DNA of 64,000 bases from Biomaibacter acetigenes (lineage in GTDB: Bacteria; Bacillota; Thermosediminibacteria; Thermosediminibacterales; Tepidanaerobacteraceae): the NCBI RefSeq assembly GCF_003691585.1, contig NZ_CP033169.1, positions 2,294,001 through 2,358,000 of the forward strand, given 5' to 3'. Shown in pieces: positions 60,832-64,000 of this stretch. Under the pieces are notes generated by a model. That model worked only from the letters and a program-made list of their open reading frames with translations. It was not told where the DNA came from and did no database searches. The position numbers were made by a program, and so were the translations under genes. Within the stretch, counting starts at the first letter, position 1. Each line of letters opens with the position of its first letter.

Positions 60832-62958
60832 TCAAGCCTGACCCCGATTATTTACCAGTTCAAAATCTATCTGTCTTTCAACCACATTCACCTTTGAGAC
60901 TCTGACCCTGACCGCATCTCCGATGCGAAATACCCTGCCTGTGCGCTCGCCCCGCAGAGTGATACTCTCCTCGTCAAAGTGGTAAAAATCATCCTCCAGG
61001 TTGCTCACATGCACCAGGCCTTCCACGGTGTTTTCCAGTTCCACAAATATGCCAAAGGGGGTAACACCGGAAACAATGCCGTCATATATATTCCCAATGC
61101 GCCTTGCCATATACTCGGCAATCTTGAGGTCATTGCTCTCCCGCTCGGCTTCATCGGCTATACGTTCCCGCTCCGAAGAGATTTTTGCCACCCTGGCCAC
61201 TATTTTACTCAATTTTTCCTGTCTTTTGGCATCCAATCTTCCCTCCAGGTGCTCCCGGATGATCCTGTGTATCATGAGATCGGGATAGCGCCTGATGGGG
61301 GAGGTAAAGTGGGTATAAAAATGGGCGGCAAGACCGAAGTGGCCCAGGTTTTCTTCGCTGTAGCGGGCCCTTTTCAATGACCTTAAAAGCACCGTATTCA
61401 CCACGCGCTCTTCGGAACGACCTTTGACCTTTTCCAAGATCTCCTGAAGGGCCTTGGGCTTTATATTTTTTATGCCCTTAATGGTATAGCCCAGGTTATA
61501 CAGAAATTCCCTAAGAGAGAACATCTTCTCCTCGTCGGGCACCTCGTGGACCCTGTAGACAAAGGGGGTCTTGAGCCAGTACATGTGCTCCGCTATGACT
61601 TCATTGGCAGCCAGCATGAATTCCTCGATGATGTGATTGGCAGTCCGTCTTTCCTCTTTTACCACATCCACGGGGTTGCCGCTGTCATCCAGTATAACTT
61701 TGGCTTCTTCAATGTTAAAATCTATGCTTCCCCTGGAAAACCGCTTTGCCGTAAGTTTTTTGGCCAGCTCTTCCATGAGCCTGAAATCTTCCACCAGATA
61801 TTCATAGCGCTTCATGGTGTCAGGGTCATTTTCTTCCAGGATTTTCGTGACTTCGGTGTAAGTCATTCTCTCACAGGTTTTTATGATACCGGGGGTTATA
61901 CGGTAGCTCTTTACTTTTGCATCTTTGTCGAAATCTATGATGACGCTCATTGTAAGGCGGTCGTTCCGCGGATTTAAGCTGCAGATGCCGTTAGAAAGCT
62001 TGGGGGGCAGCATGGGGATTACTCTGTCCACAAGATAGACGCTGGTGCCCCTCTTCATGGCTTCGATATCCAGGGGGCTTTTTTCCCTGACATAGTAGCT
62101 AACATCGGCTATGTGAACTCCCAGCCGGTATCCGCCCTGTATCCGCTCCACACCGACGGCATCATCTAAGTCTTTAGCGTCCTCTCCGTCTATCGTCACT
62201 ATTTTCTTATCTCTGAAATCCTCCCTGCCTTCAAGGTCTTCCTGCCTCACCTCATCGGGTATATCTTCCAGTTGATTTAAGACCTTTTTCGGAAATTCCA
62301 GGGGAAGATCATATTTTTTAATGATGGAAAGTATATCGATGCCTTTTTCCCCTTCATACCCCAGCACTTCTATGACTTCACCCTCGGGGTTGCGCCTTTT
62401 TTCAGGCCACCGGGTTATCTTCACAACCACCTTCTGGCCGGACTTTGCTCCCATGGTCTGATCTTTGGGGACAAATATGTCATAATAAAACCTCTTGTCA
62501 TCGGGTGTTACAAAGGAAAAATACCTGTCCCTTTCAATGGTACCCACGACCTTTTTGCTGGCCCTCTTCAGAATTCTTATCACTTCACCTTCGGTTTTAC
62601 CCTCATGTCTTGCGGGCAGCTTGGGACGGACTACGACTTTGTCGCCGTGCAGGGCACCGTTCAAATCTTCGCGGCTTATATAGATATCATCTATATCCTG
62701 ATTTTCAGGGATTAAAAAGGCATAACCTTTAGGATGGCCTTCGATCATCCCCACTACCAGGTTCATTTTTTCCGGGATACCGTAGCGGCCCCGGCGGGTT
62801 TTTACCACAAGGCCTTCCTTTTCCATATAATTCAAGGCTTTAAGTAAAAGGTCAAGCTCCCCGGCGTGAACATTCAGGGCCTGGGCCAGTTCATTTTCTG
62901 TCATGGGCTTGTAGGCTTCCTGTTTCATGAATTCTATGAGCTGTTCTTTAAATGGCAT
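60832..62958 (-). CDS. rnr: Ribonuclease R
   Basis: 708 residues. N-terminal winged helix (FKEQLIEFMKQEAYKPMTEN), two cold-shock domains (about 65-230), the RNB nuclease domain with DGEDAKDLDDAVGVERIQGG (the Mg-binding acidic cluster) and YTHFTSPIRRYPDLMIHRII, and a C-terminal S1 domain (about 620-700, VTPFGIFVELENTVEGLVHV). A 3'-5' exoribonuclease that degrades structured RNA and, with SmpB/tmRNA, non-stop mRNAs. Complete and typical in length. Confidence 0.95.
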   Translation of the reverse strand: MPFKEQLIEFMKQEAYKPMTENELAQALNVHAGELDLLLKALNYMEKEGLVVKTRRGRYGIPEKMNLVVGMIEGHPKGYAFLIPENQDIDDIYISREDLNGALHGDKVVVRPKLPARHEGKTEGEVIRILKRASKKVVGTIERDRYFSFVTPDDKRFYYDIFVPKDQTMGAKSGQKVVVKITRWPEKRRNPEGEVIEVLGYEGEKGIDILSIIKKYDLPLEFPKKVLNQLEDIPDEVRQEDLEGREDFRDKKIVTIDGEDAKDLDDAVGVERIQGGYRLGVHIADVSYYVREKSPLDIEAMKRGTSVYLVDRVIPMLPPKLSNGICSLNPRNDRLTMSVIIDFDKDAKVKSYRITPGIIKTCERMTYTEVTKILEENDPDTMKRYEYLVEDFRLMEELAKKLTAKRFSRGSIDFNIEEAKVILDDSGNPVDVVKEERRTANHIIEEFMLAANEVIAEHMYWLKTPFVYRVHEVPDEEKMFSLREFLYNLGYTIKGIKNIKPKALQEILEKVKGRSEERVVNTVLLRSLKRARYSEENLGHFGLAAHFYTHFTSPIRRYPDLMIHRIIREHLEGRLDAKRQEKLSKIVARVAKISSERERIADEAERESNDLKIAEYMARRIGNIYDGIVSGVTPFGIFVELENTVEGLVHVSNLEDDFYHFDEESITLRGERTGRVFRIGDAVRVRVSKVNVVERQIDFELVNNRGQA

Positions 62959-63039
62959 GCTGTGCCTCCTGTTTTTATATAATTTATCTCCTGACTTATT
63001 TTATGCTTTTCTGGCATATTTTACAAGCTATGTAAAGGC

Positions 63040-63951
63040 TTATCTGAAAATATTTTTGTCTCTTTCGTGCCGGTTACTATCATAATATCTTACAATGCCA
63101 TTAGTTATAGCCTGGGCCGTTCTTTCTTTAAAAACCGGGCTCCGGAGCCAGCCTTCTTCGACAGGGTTTGATATAGTGCAAACTTCAATGGTGACAAAGG
63201 GTATGTTGGCCGTTGTTCCGATGGCATCGAAACCTTTAGAAAAGCTTTCTTCATGTACACCTTTACTTTCCAGTTTCAATTTTTTGCCAAGTTCTTCAAG
63301 AATAAACCTGCAAAGAAGTTCTCCCGGTTTGGAATGATACAGCGCTGCGGCTCCACAGCTGTTTTTGACCCGGTCCCAGCGGGTATGAATGCTTATCCAC
63401 AGATCAGCTTCCAGTAAACCTGCAACTTCCAGCCTGTCTTTTAAACCCATGGATATGTCTTTTTCTCTTGTCAATACAGCCCTGGCTCCTGTATTGATAA
63501 TTTTTGACTTCATGAAGCCTGAGATATGCATCACTACATTTTTTTCCAGGAGGTTTATATAGCCCCTGCGGCCGATGTCGCCCCCACCATGACCCGAGTC
63601 GATTATTACTAATTTATCCCTCATTACATTCTTTATATATGCTCTGTCAAAACATATCTCAAGCCTATCCGGAATGCCCCGGATTTGTTTTAAGCGGTAT
63701 GATGACGGATATTGGAGCGCTACGGAAACCAGTGTGCCTCCATTCTGTTCCGCAACCTTAACCGTGTTTATCAGACCGTCATAAATGTTTATGGTATCCG
63801 GCGCCATTATTAGTCCCCCATCCAGAGAGAACTCATAAACATTGCGGGCAGACCTCCTCAGAGCATGGGAAAGCGGCATGGTGGATTCCATTATCATTGT
63901 GGAAAAATCGGCATCGGTCTTTACATATACATTTGTCAGGCCGCGTTTCAT
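63040..63951 (-). CDS. N-acetylmuramoyl-L-alanine amidase (Amidase_3) with AMIN-like N-terminus
   Basis: 303 residues, ATG with GGGGGG about 7 nt upstream. The C-terminal catalytic domain carries the zinc ligands: His in LVIIDSGHGGGDIGRRG, Glu in LLEKNVVMHISG, His in LWISIHTRWD, and catalytic Glu in FVTIEVCTISNPVEEGWL. The N-terminal ~110 residues are beta-rich and AMIN-like (NVYVKTDADFSTMIMESTMP, YRLKQIRGIPDRLEICFDRA). It cleaves peptide from MurNAc in peptidoglycan. No signal peptide is visible, which is unusual for this enzyme and suggests export by another route or a truncated start. Confidence 0.85.
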   Translation of the reverse strand: MKRGLTNVYVKTDADFSTMIMESTMPLSHALRRSARNVYEFSLDGGLIMAPDTINIYDGLINTVKVAEQNGGTLVSVALQYPSSYRLKQIRGIPDRLEICFDRAYIKNVMRDKLVIIDSGHGGGDIGRRGYINLLEKNVVMHISGFMKSKIINTGARAVLTREKDISMGLKDRLEVAGLLEADLWISIHTRWDRVKNSCGAAALYHSKPGELLCRFILEELGKKLKLESKGVHEESFSKGFDAIGTTANIPFVTIEVCTISNPVEEGWLRSPVFKERTAQAITNGIVRYYDSNRHERDKNIFR

Positions 63952-64000
63952 ACCGAACCCCCCTGTTTTAATTTCGTATCATATTTATATTATTCCGGAA

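Noticed and set aside
1-64000. CRISPR array or prophage
   Set aside because: No regularly spaced repeats and no phage structural, integrase or lysis genes found.

Overview
The window reads as chromosome of a strictly anaerobic, probably thermophilic, Gram-positive Clostridia member (Thermosediminibacterales / Tepidanaerobacter / Thermoanaerobacterales-like). This is inferred from gene content, not from a search: an H-NOX chemoreceptor closely resembling the Caldanaerobacter Tar4 type, class III ribonucleotide reductase, rubrerythrin, aldehyde:ferredoxin oxidoreductase remnants, ferredoxin-containing MinD ATPases, split transketolase, strong AGGAGG ribosome sites with many GTG/TTG starts, and no respiratory genes. 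Most genes lie on the minus strand.

Layout. 1-4.4 kb: carbohydrate module (large GT-A transferase running off the left edge, a six-hairpin glycosidase-like protein, a GT4 transferase). 4.6-8.3 kb: small conserved proteins, then a promoter, a long structured leader, a Nif3-family protein and a nucleoside-recognition transporter. 8.3-13.4 kb: split transketolase, YitT membrane protein, WecG/TagA and GT4 transferases. 13.4-20.5 kb: a full-length H-NOX methyl-accepting chemotaxis protein, ROK sugar kinase, secreted M6 metalloprotease, SDR reductase. 20.5-26.3 kb: iron-sulfur / metal-cofactor cluster (two MinD ATPases with inserted ferredoxin domains, two NifX-type proteins, DUF5320, Mrp) bordered by gene wreckage (AOR tail, ferredoxin start, truncated DUF134, NifU-MBL chimera). 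26.3-32 kb: DapB-like dehydrogenase, DUF3870, orphan zinc-binding lipoprotein, and a FIST plus PAS-GGDEF-HD-GYP sensory pair that carries frameshifts. 32-37 kb: rubrerythrin, nrdD-nrdG with an NrdR-like operator, a methyltransferase and a frameshifted ECF S component behind an attenuator-like leader. 37.5-49.6 kb: a hydroxy/oxo-acid locus (ketol-acid reductoisomerase, FadR regulator, HMGL-like synthase, D-2-hydroxyacid dehydrogenase, TRAP transporter), then a dead IS110 element, then a LarA-type racemase, a frameshifted HpcH/HpaI aldolase and a dead second DctM. 50-55.6 kb: aminotransferase, class II FBP aldolase, DEAD-box helicase, transglutaminase-like protein. 55.7-58 kb: VapBC remnants, an intact ParE/Phd pair, tRNA-Glu and tRNA-Gln, FmdB, SmpB. 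58-64 kb: large TPR protein, DJ-1/PfpI remnant, RNase R, cell-wall amidase.

Three themes stand out. First, redox and metal physiology: an O2/NO-type heme sensor, rubrerythrin, Fe-S ATPases, oxygen-sensitive NrdD. Second, an acid-utilisation locus for which I can see two candidate operators of the adjacent FadR-type regulator. Third, conspicuous gene decay: at least ten truncated or frameshifted genes, several broken by single-base changes in homopolymer runs, which may be real decay or sequence errors. Two dispersed copies of an unexplained ~62-nt structured repeat (10.2 kb and 56.7 kb) and two long structured leaders (5.8 kb and 37.2 kb) are the best candidates for undescribed elements.
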